Below, piece by piece: positions 1 through 13,500 of a stretch of DNA of 21,045 bases. Under the pieces are notes generated by a model. The model made no database searches and was not told where the DNA came from. It saw nothing but the letters and a program-made list of their open reading frames with translations. The translations under genes were made by a program, and so were the position numbers. Each line of letters starts with the position of its first letter. The stretch's first letter is position 1. Source of the DNA: Ichthyophonus hoferi. Taxonomy: Eukaryota > Opisthokonta > Ichthyosporea > Ichthyophonida > Ichthyophonidae. Location: NCBI GenBank assembly GCA_002751075.1, contig NAOQ01000888.1, positions 3,091-24,135 on the forward strand. Direction: 5' to 3'.

Positions 1-326
1 ACACACATATATATATATACTTTATATTTTTATATATTATGTTGTATGGTTTTTCTTAGGGCTTAAAGGGATGTAAATATTGCCGACAAATGTCGTTTCA
101 GAATGATTCCTTCTTAGGTTTAGTTTCATGTAGTGTTGGTTACAGCTGAATTAGATATTGTAAGCTCTCTAACACCGATATATACACGCACACCTACACG
201 CATATATATATACTTTATATTTCTATATTGTATGTTGCTTGGTTTTTCCTGGGGTTTAAAGAGATGTAAATATTACCAGCATGTGTCATTTTAGAATGAT
301 TTATTCTTAATATTAGTTCTATGTGC
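1..326. repeat. Diverged tandem duplication, period about 193 bp
   Basis: Positions about 1-133 and 194-326 align at a constant offset of 193. Shared blocks include actttatattt, ttaaagRgatgtaaatatt and agaatgatt. The offset of 193 holds at three separate anchor points, so this is a real duplication and not chance AT-rich similarity. The first copy may extend left of the window. Confidence 0.75.
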
Positions 327-880
327 CCGTGCTCTTTTTTTAGTAGATTTCCGTAAAAACTCTCTGGATATGACTTGTGTGGTTAAAACTTCCTTGCCAT
401 ATATTGCACATTACGTCAGAGCACACCATTTACTTCACGCAAACCCTAACCCAGCACATTCACCCATAATTAATACTTTATAAGCTTCCAAACGATACAT
501 TTTATAACCTATAATAATTGTCATATATCCAACCATATGTTTATTAACTTGTCTGAGTATACTTCTCTCTGATGTCTGATGACCACATACCGCACTAATA
601 TGTAGTATACACAGCAAGTTTATTTTATCCTAATATATTTATTATTTTATATTTTTTATATTCTATTCACTCCTTTTCATTTATTCATATGTATTTACTT
701 ATATGAAACGTTTTTGTACAGGTACATATACAGTAGTTATATTTTTTCTAATCCTGTTGCCCTTTATACTTGTATACATGCATACAAGCATACATACACA
801 CACAAGTGTTAAGGAACCAGACTTACTATACCAAGATATATCTATACTATATATTCACCTATAACGGTGACTCAATATCT

Positions 881-938
881 CAATCCTTATTTTTTACAGC
901 TCTAACAGACTGTACTACACCTGTACTACACTGTCACA
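881..938 (+). promoter_or_regulatory. Candidate 5'UTR intron acceptor and leader
   Basis: A pyrimidine-rich run ending in ttattttttacag (AG at 898-899) looks exactly like the coding-intron acceptors of this gene. It would leave a 39-nt leader ahead of the ATG at 939. The matching donor and the transcription start were not identified, so an intron in the 5'UTR is a suggestion only. Confidence 0.35.
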
Positions 939-3900
939 ATGAGCATACGGGACATCCTTCAGCAGACCATCTCGGCAGGTAGGTTGTGGTTGATGTAGTG
1001 CTGCAAGTAGTAGATGTGTCTCAGTGTTTGTAGCTATATATATATATATATATACATATATACAGAAAGAGCATTCATATACCTATACTTATATACTTAC
1101 ATATAATATAAACACGTTTGTATGTATGTAGACATATATCTTTACTGTATGTACAGTTTTACAGTGAGTTGCATGTAGATGCATAGATTTAAATATACTC
1201 ACCTATACCCATGTCCCTCTATGCTTGTATATACATAAATGCACACATACATACATACGCACCCAATTTTATTCTGCCAACTATTCATTTCCTTTTATTT
1301 TATTTTATTTTCTATTCATCCATACTCTATATATCTATTTATTCATCCATCCATTCCTCAATCTTATCCAATCACCATCGAGCACCTCTATTTCTAGTGA
1401 TTCTATTGGTCATCCACCCCCTCCTTATCTATCGATATACATATTCCCTAATTCTCTTCGATTATTAATGGGTGATTGCTGCGGTTAAGTTACATATCAT
1501 TAGTTATTAAAACCACACGACAGACCCATTGGAGAGATTTGACTTTCTAAGAGGGATGACCACATTAAATCACTCTTTCGCCTATTTATCTCTATCTATT
1601 TCTACCGCTAAAATTAATTTTTAATTTTTAATTGGTTCACCAAGATTAATCTCTAAATTGTAACTGATCCTCGAAAATTAATTATTAATTTTTAATTGTT
1701 CAGATCCGACGGTGCGGGCCCAGGCCACCCAGTATCTGGAGAATGCAGCTCACACTAATCTGGTAAGGCCGCATGATTTATTATGTATTTCATTGGTTAA
1801 TTTGGTGTAATAGGCAGTGAAAGCATTACATGACTTCTTTACCTATTAGATATTCGATATAATTTGATATATGGCATGGCCAATTACCAATTTAAAGATC
1901 ATCTTTATGCATACTAAAATAGCGGTGGTTTTTTAATAGGTGTATCTGATAGGTCCAATTTTTAATTTTAACGACAGTATATTATGGGAATAGGTTGGCT
2001 AATTACAAGATTAAATTTCTAAGATATAGCAGTATGATCCAATTGCAAATATTGTTAATAATAGCACTGTATCCTGATAGGTTAAAGGACTTATTAATAA
2101 TTCTACTACCTTATTTCAAATACAGTGAATTTAAAATCAAAAAAGGCCCAATAATAGAGAAACATTAATATGTATGTGCAGTAATGGTAGTATAGTACTA
2201 GTGTATACTCATTATTGTTTTATCCTATCTGTGTTATGTGCAAACAAGATATATAAGATACAGGGAATGTTCTGTTATGGTGTGTGTGTTGTTGTTTGGC
2301 CTAAACCCTGTGGTTAAGGTTACTTTAATCTTTCTATTTACTATATTCAAGTATACACATACATACACACATACCTACATATCTGCATACCTATCTACAT
2401 ACCTACATGTCTATGTAAAACATAAACAATCAATGCAATTTACTAGCCGTTCATAGCAGAAATAATAATATATTATAGATATATAGACATATTTACACCT
2501 CTTTTTATCTATCAATCTGACTTCACGCCTTCCCCTTTATAGCCAATGTTCTTGGATGCCCTTTCCCAAGAATTAGCCAATGAGGAGTATCCTGAAGCTG
2601 GCCGCAGGGCGGCTGGACTTCAGATTAAGAACCAATTGGAGTAAGTGCGACATATGGATATGTGTTATTATTGGCTTACATATTACCATGTATCTGTCTA
2701 TGCCAATCCAAGTACTGTAGAGTGGTTTTAATTCTAAATACTGGCATATATATATTATAGGCTTTGCATTTAGATTATATTGTATTATAGTATATTATAT
2801 CACCCTATTTCTACAATGACTCTATTATCTTTCTCTCTCTCCCTCTTGCAGTCTAACGTATTCCTTTGTATGTATGTATGTACTAAGTGGAATGATAAGC
2901 ATGCAATGGTATTTAGATATGAGACAACATAAACATGCATGTATATATAGATATATACTGTATACCACGCATACATTGATATTCTCTTTGTCTTTATTAG
3001 CCTTTCATACTTAAACATTACACATATACGGTATATGTACTATATACCACTCCTAATTATCATAATGATCCCCTGTGGTGTGATAGGTCAAAAGATAATG
3101 ACCAAATGGTATTGATGCAAGAGAGATGGATCCAGATAGACCCCCGAGCAAGGGGGGAGATTAAGAGTAAGGTAGGGAAAGTTATAGTAGGTTGTTGTAT
3201 GATAGAGTGTAGTGTAGTGTATTGTAGGTAATATCATATAATATAATGCAATACAATATAAGATAATGGAATATAATATAATATAGCACAATGTTGTTTA
3301 ATATAATGCAATGCAATAAAATCAAATAGAGTACAGTACAATATAAAATATACTATAATACATAATAGGATATACTGTGGCGAGGATTTAAAGTTTACCT
3401 TTTCCTATTCCTTGTAATATGTATTGTCTCACCATGCTTTCCTTTGCGTTACATTTCACATATATAACCCTCTGCCTTCTCCCTCTCCCTCTCCCTCTCT
3501 CTCTCTACAGCTTCTGTCTGTCCTAGGTAGTACCTGCAAAGGGGCGGGTGCCACAGCTGCTCAAGCTATTAGCGCTGTCGCATTGGCTGAGCTTCCACAT
3601 AACCAATGGAATGAGCTTATTCCCACTTTAACGTCATACTCAACCAATAGCGGGAGTTCCCAGCATTTGAGACAAGCGGCACTGGAGACTATTGGTTTTA
3701 TTTGCGAAGAGATTGTACGTGTATGTGTGTATGTATGTATGTATGCATGTATCTTTTCTTGTGTGTGTTTGTGTGTATATACGTAAGAGTAGATATGTAT
3801 ATGTATATGTATATACATGTATCACCAAACCCTCACCAACCCTATCCTACCTACACAGGATCCTATCCTATTACAACCTTATTCTGCTACGATTCTTACT

Positions 3901-5178
3901 GCCATTATTCAAGGAATGGGAAAGCAGGAGACCAGGTGATTAAAACAGAAAAAATCAATTTTTATTGATTAAGACCAAAAAAATCAATTTAAAAGAATAT
4001 TCTTAATTGGGTATAGATTAGAAATATCTTTTTGGCTTTTGCTTACTGCTTTTTTAATCTCGTTTATATACACAGACTTATATTGTACATATACGGTAAT
4101 ATTTTGCTATATTCTAATTTATTTTATTTTGTTGTACTATATTATATTGCGTTTTATTTTATTTTATTCTATTTTATTCTATTATATATATATATATTCT
4201 GGAACCCTGAAGCAACATGTATGATTGGCTTGGCTCTATACTATCATACTTACTTACACCCATATATCCTCCAATATAAAACTTCCAATATATATAGCCA
4301 GGCAGTACGGTTGGCCGCCAGCACCGCTCTACTCAGTTCATTGGAGTTTATTAAAGACAACTTTGAAAATGAGCATGAGAGAAATTATATTATGCAGGTA
4401 TAGTACGGTCCCTCTTATGAAGTATGTTTACAGTGTGTGTAAATGCTCCTCTACCTACACACACATACCTACACATACATACCTACACATACATACCTAC
4501 ACATACATACCTACACACACATACCTACACACACATACCTACACATACATACCTACACATACATACCTACACACACACACTAACCCACCCCCTTTCCCTA
4601 CTTCAACCCCCTAAGGTAACCTGTGAAGCCACACAAAGCAGTGACGCACAGGTTATGGTACGAGCCATGCAGTGTCTTGTTAAATGTATATCTTGCTATT
4701 ATCACCACATGGAAAACTACATGCGACAAGCTTTATTCCAGGTAAGGTTAAATTGTATTGCGACTAATTGGTTCGCTTATTGTTATTACTGCTATGGTTA
4801 TTTTTTGTTATTCGCCTTCTAGCTATATACTACCACCTTCCCTCTCCCTCAGTCACTCACCCTCTCCTTCTCTCTTCCTCCTGCAGCTTACCATCCAAGC
4901 TATGTCCAGTACGAACGAAGACATGGTGCTACAAGGGGTAGAGTTCTGGTCTACTGTATGTGACGAAGAACTACAGCTAGCCATGGAGTTACACGATGCG
5001 GAGGAGACTGGGCAGGTGCCCACTAGAGTGTCTAGGTACTATGCCAGAGGCGCCTGCCCCTACATAGTCCCTATCCTCACTGAGATCCTTACCCGCCAGG
5101 TAGGTCCAGGGAACAGTCTGGGCGCCTAGGGTTCTTGGGTTGTGTTGGCTATGCTGTTGTTATTGCTGTTATTGTTAC

Positions 5179-5217
<39 letters not shown>

Positions 5218-8200
5218 TATTATTACTATTATCCTACCCTACCTGATGCTATGTACCCGCACCCTGTGAGAGAATAGCGAATTACTTAGTGTTTTGACGT
5301 GTAGCCTTGTGTATAGGTGGTACGCATAGGGCAGTCCCTCTCTACAGCCTACCCTGCCCTACATACTGCACACACAGTGCACTGACATCTTACTGACGTC
5401 ATGCTAATCCTATTATGTACCTCTAAAGGAGGATATAGACGATGAAGATGATTGGAACCCAGCCACTGCAGCAGCAGTGTGTGTGTCCCTATTGGCTCTG
5501 GTGGTAGAGGATGCTATTGTAGACCCAATCATGCCCTTTATTGTGGAGAACGTGCGTGATCCGGATTGGCATAAGCGAGAGGTGGGTAAAAGTTAATGGT
5601 CTTTTTTAATGTAAACGTGTTATGCAATACACCTGACCCTAAACGAATAGCGTAAAGGAGAGCATTAATGATCTAGCTCTGCCTTGTTACACCAACTTTA
5701 TTTGTTTTGCTGTAGTAGTTTTATTTTGAAATACACATACACATACATATATATATGGAAACTGAGGGCTGTCCACCAATAGCAAGGTAGAGAAATGAGA
5801 TGGCGTAGTATGCATATTTACTAACAACATACCAAGAATGGTGTGTTGTAGTGGTGCGTTATGAACCAACCGTAAACCCTCATATATACCTCAATTGATC
5901 ATTTTCCAATTAAATTGACAATAATTAAATATTAATTATACTTATTGATTCTGACCTATGATATCTTGCAGGCTGCTGTGCTTGCCCTGGGATCTATTCT
6001 TGAAGGGCCTAGTCCTGAGCGCGTGACCGTAATTGTCAACAGTGTATGTGTGATAAACTACCAGTCATTACTGACCCCCATCCCCTCTTATTCACATTGC
6101 TACATTTACTCGCTATTATAACATGCTTATATCTATTTTTAATTTTATCTTAGACAGGTTATTGGATGATTACATCTTTTAAAACAAACATCGTATGCCA
6201 TTTATTTTTTGTCTCTTCTATACTACATCTTTCCCCGTACATTTCTATTTTTAACCTACCAATCATAAAGCCCCTTGGGATATTCTGATCAGTAGGGGTC
6301 TCCCATTAATATTCTCCAATGATGTCCTACCACTCGCAATGATCTATTAACCTTTCACCTATATACTCTTTCGCATGTGCTTTACTCCTATTTGTTATGT
6401 TGTTCATTCTTTATATGAGAGTGCATTACAAGATATTAAAGCCACCCTCTCCCTCTCTATCTTCAGGCCCTACCCATTCTTACACAGCTGATGAGAGACG
6501 AATCAGATCAAGTTAAGGATACTGCAGCCTGGACTATTGGTAATTAATTAATTAATCAGTCACACCTCCCTCTTATCCAATCATCCTAGTTACCATGACT
6601 CCATGCTTTTAATTGGATTAATTAATTTTAATAAACCCGGAGACATCCGATAAATAGAGAGAATGCATAACTTTTAAAAATTTAAATTAATTAACGTATT
6701 ATACATGGTTACAGCCAGCTCAGGGTAATCGTTCACACTAATTTATTCATTAGTAGTCAATTTACCATATTTGGTTACTCCAATGATTAATAATACATTA
6801 TCTATTGGCATTTAAAATTTAATATTGCTGGAATCGTTTCTAAGTGACATATATGTACATTTATTTTTATTTGTTGCTTTAATGAACTGTTTATTTCTAA
6901 CTAAACGTATAATTAGTATTTCTTATCACCATGACAACCGTTGCAAAAAGACTCCAAACATGTTACGCAAAGATCTACTTCCTTATTGGCATGTATGGTT
7001 ACTGCTATAGTATTACATACACTATAATGAGAATACATTGGCCCCTGGTCACCTCTCCTACTTCACTTTTAGTTACCATGTTATTTGGTCATATACCAAT
7101 TATATTAACCCATTAAATTCCGTTAGAACATAATGCGCTGGCTCCTTCTATGACGTACACTGATTTGCCCACTTCCTATATATAGGGCGTGTATGTGAAT
7201 TCCTTCCCAACACCGCTCTGGAACACAATGCCCTACAGGCTATGGTAGAGGTTCTAGTGATTGGTATGGACGACGTTCCTAGGGTATCAGCCAATGTGTG
7301 TTGGGCGATTAACAACCTGGCCGAGGCCGCATACGATCAGGTATTGTTATTGGTTTATTATTATTACTATTATATGACTCAATATGTTATAGTGTAGTAT
7401 ATTAGAGTATAATATAAGATAATAATAGATCAAGTGAAATTCATTGGTTAAATGTCATATCTATTCCGTTTCCAGCTTAGTAATTTTTATCCATACTTAT
7501 TTCATTGGTCTTTCCTTTCCTATGTGGTGTTTTATTTAGCATTTCATAGCATGTCATTGGGCTGGCTTGTGACCCTAGTTAAGTTAACCAATGAAAATGA
7601 GAGAAAGTCATATGATATTATAGGAGGGCTGTACTCTGTAATTATTTTTGATCTTATCTGTGTGATAGTAGTATATATAGATGTGTGTGTGTTTCCGAAG
7701 TGGTTGATATGTTCATATACTATGTAAGGGCATAGTTATTGACATGTATGGGTAAAGTATAGTTATACTGCTTGGTTTATATATTGTGACTGATAATTTA
7801 CTAATTAATTTAATTATGTGTTTTTAATATCTTCCAATCTCTAACATACTTAGACTAATTCATATATCACGTTTACAAACAACCATGCATATACCCAGCT
7901 TATATATTTTATATTAAAGTTGTTATTGGTTAACAGACGTCCAGTAGAGAAGTTTGATTGGTTGATTACAGCCTGTCGGCTATACAATATTTAACCTATC
8001 TCACCACATACTAGACCCAATATATATGGGTCATTGGTCAATATATACATTTACGCTGTGGTTGCTATGGTTACATAATATATATACTTCAAGATTATTA
8101 ATGGTATATAGGGGTAGGTGGCATATGACTGCGATGACGAGGATATTCCCACCTATGCTCTGTCACCATATTTTGAGGTACAGTACTTCTAGTTATGTTT

Positions 8201-10506
8201 ATATATACATTGCATATATGTATTTATTTATATATTAATAAGCTAAAAATGTTTTTATAGTGACAATATATATATCACATACTAATGAATAGCAAATACA
8301 TATTAAACAGAAGTCCACTACAAACACCCATAATTATATATGTATTTATCTATAGTATTGTACTATATGCTGCTATTATCATATTATTATTCTATTTTTC
8401 TCTAGCCATATTTATACACTACTTAATACATTTGTTCAATTATACCCAAATACATTCATAATGGCATCATTTGATAATTTCATATATTTAATTTTAAATT
8501 TTAAATTTTTTTAAACTGATCCGACCCGATCCGATCAAGGAAAATTTTCATTGGCTATAAATGTGCTACTCTTTATTATATTATGGCATATCATATATAG
8601 TGGATTATACATGACGTATTAATGACGTATTACGTGGGTGATTTTAAAATTGACAGTGGGTTTGTTTTATATGATATCAACATATTACTCTATATTATAA
8701 TCTACTATAATACTATACTTATGATATAATAGCATATCACATATCAAAACACTATCCTATCTTGTCCCAACACCGACGATTATTAAAAATAACCTCATAA
8801 GATAGTGATGACATCATTAATAACTGGCTATATATAGGTATTAGTGCAGAAGCTGTTGATGGTCACGGAGAGGCCGGATGGAGGAGATAACCATTTAAGG
8901 AGTGCGTCATTTGAGGCTTTAATGCAGATGCTGCAGAATTCCGCGCAGGTAGGCTCACAAGGGTCATGTTAGTGTTATAGCTTTGTGTTTTGTTGTATTG
9001 TGTTGTATTGTAGTATACTGTATTGTATTGTATATTGTATTGTACTGTGTTGTATTGTATTGTATTGTATTGTATTTTGTATTGTATTGTATTGTATATT
9101 GTGTTCTGTTGTGTTGTGTTGTATTATATTGTTTGTATTGTATGGTATTGGATTGTATTGTATTGTATTGTATTTTAGTGTAGTGTAGTGTGCTGCATAG
9201 TATTATTTCATATATATGTGTGTATGATTAGACCATTAATTACTTTTAAAATCCAAGTCTTACTGTTAGTAGATGCTATCTTTATAAAGACAATAAAATT
9301 TAAAAAATATTAACATAACTATTGCTGAATTTGTTAATTGTGACTGTGACTGTTGGCCAATAGAGTATGAATAATGTAATAGATTTATTTCTCGTCTATA
9401 TTTGGGTACATTATCATGGTTTAACATTCCATTGGATGAGGCTTAGCATTTCTCCGAGTTTGTAATTATTGAATTTTTTTGGGAGTTAGAAATGGGATTA
9501 CACAGTTATATAAAACATACTATGATTGCTATTTAAATCAATTGTGTCTTGATGTCATGGTGATGTCATTGTATAATGCAACTGGCCAGCATGTAACCCA
9601 CGTGCTTGATCTACTTGGCATAGTCCGGACTATATCTATATATGGTAATCTAATCATACATACATACATACATACATACATACAAACATACAGGCATTCC
9701 AACATACTATCACCCACCCCCACCCACCCTCTATCCCCTATATCCCCTATACACCATATACAGGACTGCTATCCTACCCTGGAGAAAGTGACCTTGGTAA
9801 TCATCGAACGTCTAGAAAGAGCCTTGAACATGCAGGGGGTAAGGAATAATACAGAAATACATGCATATACGTAGTCATTATTTCTATTAATAGTAACCAA
9901 CTAAGCAGCCCTGCGCTGATTATACCCACTCTTATACGATCATTATAATTAGTTGTTATATTACCGGTGACACGTGCTGATTGGATATTATTGAATAATA
10001 TTTTAATTAGTTAATCCCTGTTGAGCAGTTGGCTATTTAGACGATGGTTTATCTTATTTTAAATTGATGAGAATGTGATTGGCCTAGATGATTTTTTATT
10101 TTAAAATATATATGTACCTGTATATAATTGTGAATCGACCTATTATGTAATTTAACCTGTTTAGTCTTAAATGGGAGTTGGTGGATCTGATCATTCATTG
10201 GCCGACTGAATGATATATATTTTAATCTCGCGTTGTTATTGGGTTACTGAAATGGGTTAATGATTAAGATCAGAATACCTTATTGGATATCGCAGGATAT
10301 ATATATGTGATTGTGTTCTTACATTTCCATGTAATTGGTTATTAGACTCAGTTAAAGTTTATAATTCATTACTACACCCTTCTACCAATGAAATTTCTTA
10401 TTCTAATTATATTTTATCTTCTAGGACAATTCCGTGCCCGACCGTTTGATTCACTCTGAGTTACAGAGTCTTTTGTGTGCAACCCTCCAGGTCTGTTGGT
10501 GTTACT

Positions 10507-10537
<31 letters not shown>

Positions 10538-13500
10538 ATATATCTATCTGCCTACCTATCTACCTACCTATCTATCTATCTATCTCTCTCTATCTCCACC
10601 ATCACCTTTAACTAGTGATCTCGGTATTTTTCTTTATTAATCCACAGACTAACACTAACACTTATTTGTTGTGTGGTCACATGATTAACAGGTGGTATTG
10701 CGCAAGTTGCGGGTGGAACACCTCCACGGTCTATCTCAGCGAGTGATGGGTATTCTAGTGTATATGTTCCAGATGTCAGCCGGACAGGGAGAGGGAGGAG
10801 TCCAGGAGGATGCCCTCATGGCCATCACCGCCTTGATCAATGGTGTGTAACTACTAGGTGTGGGAGGGAGAGGGAGAGGGAGAGGGAGGGTGTTGGTTGG
10901 CATGTGTGGTTATTAGTTAATTGTGTGTGTGGTTGCCCGGGAAACCAGTAAGTAGTTGATATAAGTATATTTGTGTGTTTAGCTTAGAAACTTGTGACTG
11001 GTTGCTAGATGCACTAGTGTTGTTGCCAGAGAAATGAAGTGGTTGCTAAGGAAAGGTAAGATTGGTGTATTAAACTAAACTAAACCAATCATACCAGGTA
11101 TGGAGCATGACTTTATCCAATACATGGATGCTTTTAAGCCCTACCTCCTATTGGGTCTTCGCAACCATCAGGAGTACACCGTGTGCAACCTGTGTGTAGG
11201 GCTTATCGGCGATATCAGTAGAGGGTTGATGGCTGATATGTTGCCAATCTGCGACGAGCTAATGAACCAGTTGCTAGCTAATCTTACGGTGCGTGTATGT
11301 TTGTATGCATGTGGATAGATCTATTGATTGGTTTAGTCTTGTTTTATTTTTATTTTATTTCTTGAATGAATTGGAAGGACCCTACAGGGTTCTTGTGTTA
11401 TATAATTATATTTTATGGGTATTCTGATTATTTGGTATACTATATTAGACCATACTCTAGCGTGCTACTAGTATAATAATCCCGTGGGCATAATTGCATT
11501 TTATTGACGTTCTGATCACATAATATCTCATATATCATACTATCTTATGATGTCAATATAATCCCAGTCTACCATACTATAGTACAGTACAGTATAATAT
11601 AGTGTAGTGTAATGTAGTATAATATTATATTTACACTAATCAAACAATACATAGTTATTAGTTATACTCAATATGGTTGACTGTAACATTGAAGATAAAA
11701 TCTACACAGTGTATAATCAATAACAGCATGATAATTTGGTTGGTTCTGCCTAGACACATAAATTAATTAGATCTAATTAAGTAACCGTGTTATATTTTAA
11801 AACAGTTTTTGTCATACTATCTTGATGAAAAAAAAACTACTCAATAACTTATAAAAGGGTTATTTTAAAAAGATTCAAGAGCTGTAGACCCAATCATTAA
11901 ACAATTCCCCATATTCCTGATATAAGTCAAAGTGAAGAATAAAGATGGTTGGGTAATATGCGGTTTATAGAGTTAATATGGATAATTACTACAGGATCCC
12001 TCGCTCCATCGCAGCGTCAAGCCTACCATCTTGAGTGCATTTGGAGGTAAGCAACATAGGATATGTTGGGTTGGGTCTGTTTTATCTTACGTATTTTTGT
12101 TTTTGATATTGATATTGATAATGATATTATTTTTGTTGTTGCCATTGTTATTGTTATTATATTTATATCTTATATATTAACGATCTCTAGAAAAATAAGA
12201 TCCTGACATATTATTGGTACAGATATTGCGATTGCGATCGGCCCTCACTTTGTGAACTATATTCAACACACATTAGCCGTGCTGCAACAAGCTGCTAGCA
12301 CACAGATTGATGCTGTAAGTCCTCTCTCACCCCTCTCTCTAAACCATATCTGTCTTGAAGCCTGGCTAATTGTTGAGGATAATAAGTGGAAGCTGGACGC
12401 TTGTTCCGGCTACCTATATTTGTTTAGAAGGAGAGAGAATACCCAATGGAATGGAGTTTTAAAAGTGTTCTTTGCGTACATACACATGATCTGAGACATG
12501 AAAACAGAAAGTGAATTGAAGTGATTTTGGGGTTATTTTACCTATTTTCATGCCTTATATTTGGCCTTTTAGTGTTTTTATCTGATTAGAATGGACATAT
12601 GTATAGGCATATATTTATATATGCGTGTAAACTACTATTTATGGCTTATTTATCACCAAACTCACCAATACTTGTATCAATATCATATAGCTTGAATCAT
12701 ACATATGAAATACTATATATTTATTGTATTATATCATACTACTATATTGTTTTGCAAGATTTTTTCAAAAATACATTTCAGTGTTACATAAATTAACAAC
12801 CAAACAAGTTACGTAATTTCAAATACATATTTTACATATCTACACTTTTTCCTAAAAAGGTAATTATTTAGCACCAATAAACATGCGTAGATAAATATAA
12901 AGATATAAATAGAAGACATAGTCAATTGTTTACCCCCATCCTATATATCCATATTCGTTTTTATTTTTGTTTTAAATAATGTCTTTCCTTTTTGTAAGTT
13001 CTATATCATTGGATCTAGACGTGCGATTTTTTAATTAAAAATCTACCAACCAACAATCTTGTTTTTCCCATCTTTCTGATCACCATTTCCTACCAACCTA
13101 TTGTTGTATTTTGTTTTGTTTTGTTTTGTTTTGTTTTGTTTTGTTTTACTCTTTTTCATACATACGTTTACGTTCATCCTTACTATTATTAATATTAATA
13201 CACACGCACCCTTAAACCAATTATTATTCCCCTTTATAGAGAAATTATGAGCTCGTGGAATACCAGAACCAATTGAGGGAGGGGGTTCTTGATGCATATA
13301 CCGGCATTATGATTGGTTTAAAGGGAGATGACCCCAAGATCTATGATCGTAAGTTATCCTGTTTATAAAACAATTTTCTATTTGTTTTGCTTTTTTGTTG
13401 TATAAATTGCGTTATATTATGTGTAGGATTAGCATATATTTGTACTATTATACACATCATCATACCTACAGCTCCTAGAATTAGTTAAATATAAATAATC

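Larger units (their letters stand above)
1..938. other. Upstream intergenic / 5' region of importin-beta1
   Basis: AT-rich sequence with no supported gene. It holds a diverged direct repeat (1-133 and 194-326), short CATA-type microsatellite around 774-805, and long T/A runs around 625-670. No convincing TATA box or CCAAT arrangement could be tied to a start site. The open frames seen here (for example minus strand 435-617, plus strand 770-982) have no recognisable protein features. Confidence 0.6.

Noticed and set aside
435-617. A 60-codon minus-strand frame upstream of importin-beta1
   Set aside because: No recognisable features and no supporting splice or start context.
1211-1488. Two overlapping frames of 85-87 codons
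   Set aside because: Both lie in intron 1 over CATA and TTTTA repeats, overlap in different frames and have no conserved features.
7452-7727. A 91-codon hydrophobic frame resembling a small membrane protein
   Set aside because: It lies wholly in intron 13 between well-supported exons, its hydrophobicity follows from T-rich sequence, and no family is recognised.
8518-8537. GATCCGAC-type repeats resembling the intron 1/exon 2 boundary (cagATCCGACgg)
   Set aside because: The shared block is only about 7-9 bases; too short to claim a duplication or dispersed element.
8983-9188. Two overlapping open frames with repeated C, I, V, L, Y residues
   Set aside because: They are the translation of a (TTGTA)n array inside intron 15; the unit has no stop codon in any frame.
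13043-13297. A minus-strand frame with [10 protein letters not shown] repeats
   Set aside because: Antisense of the (TTTTG)n array and of importin exon 22.
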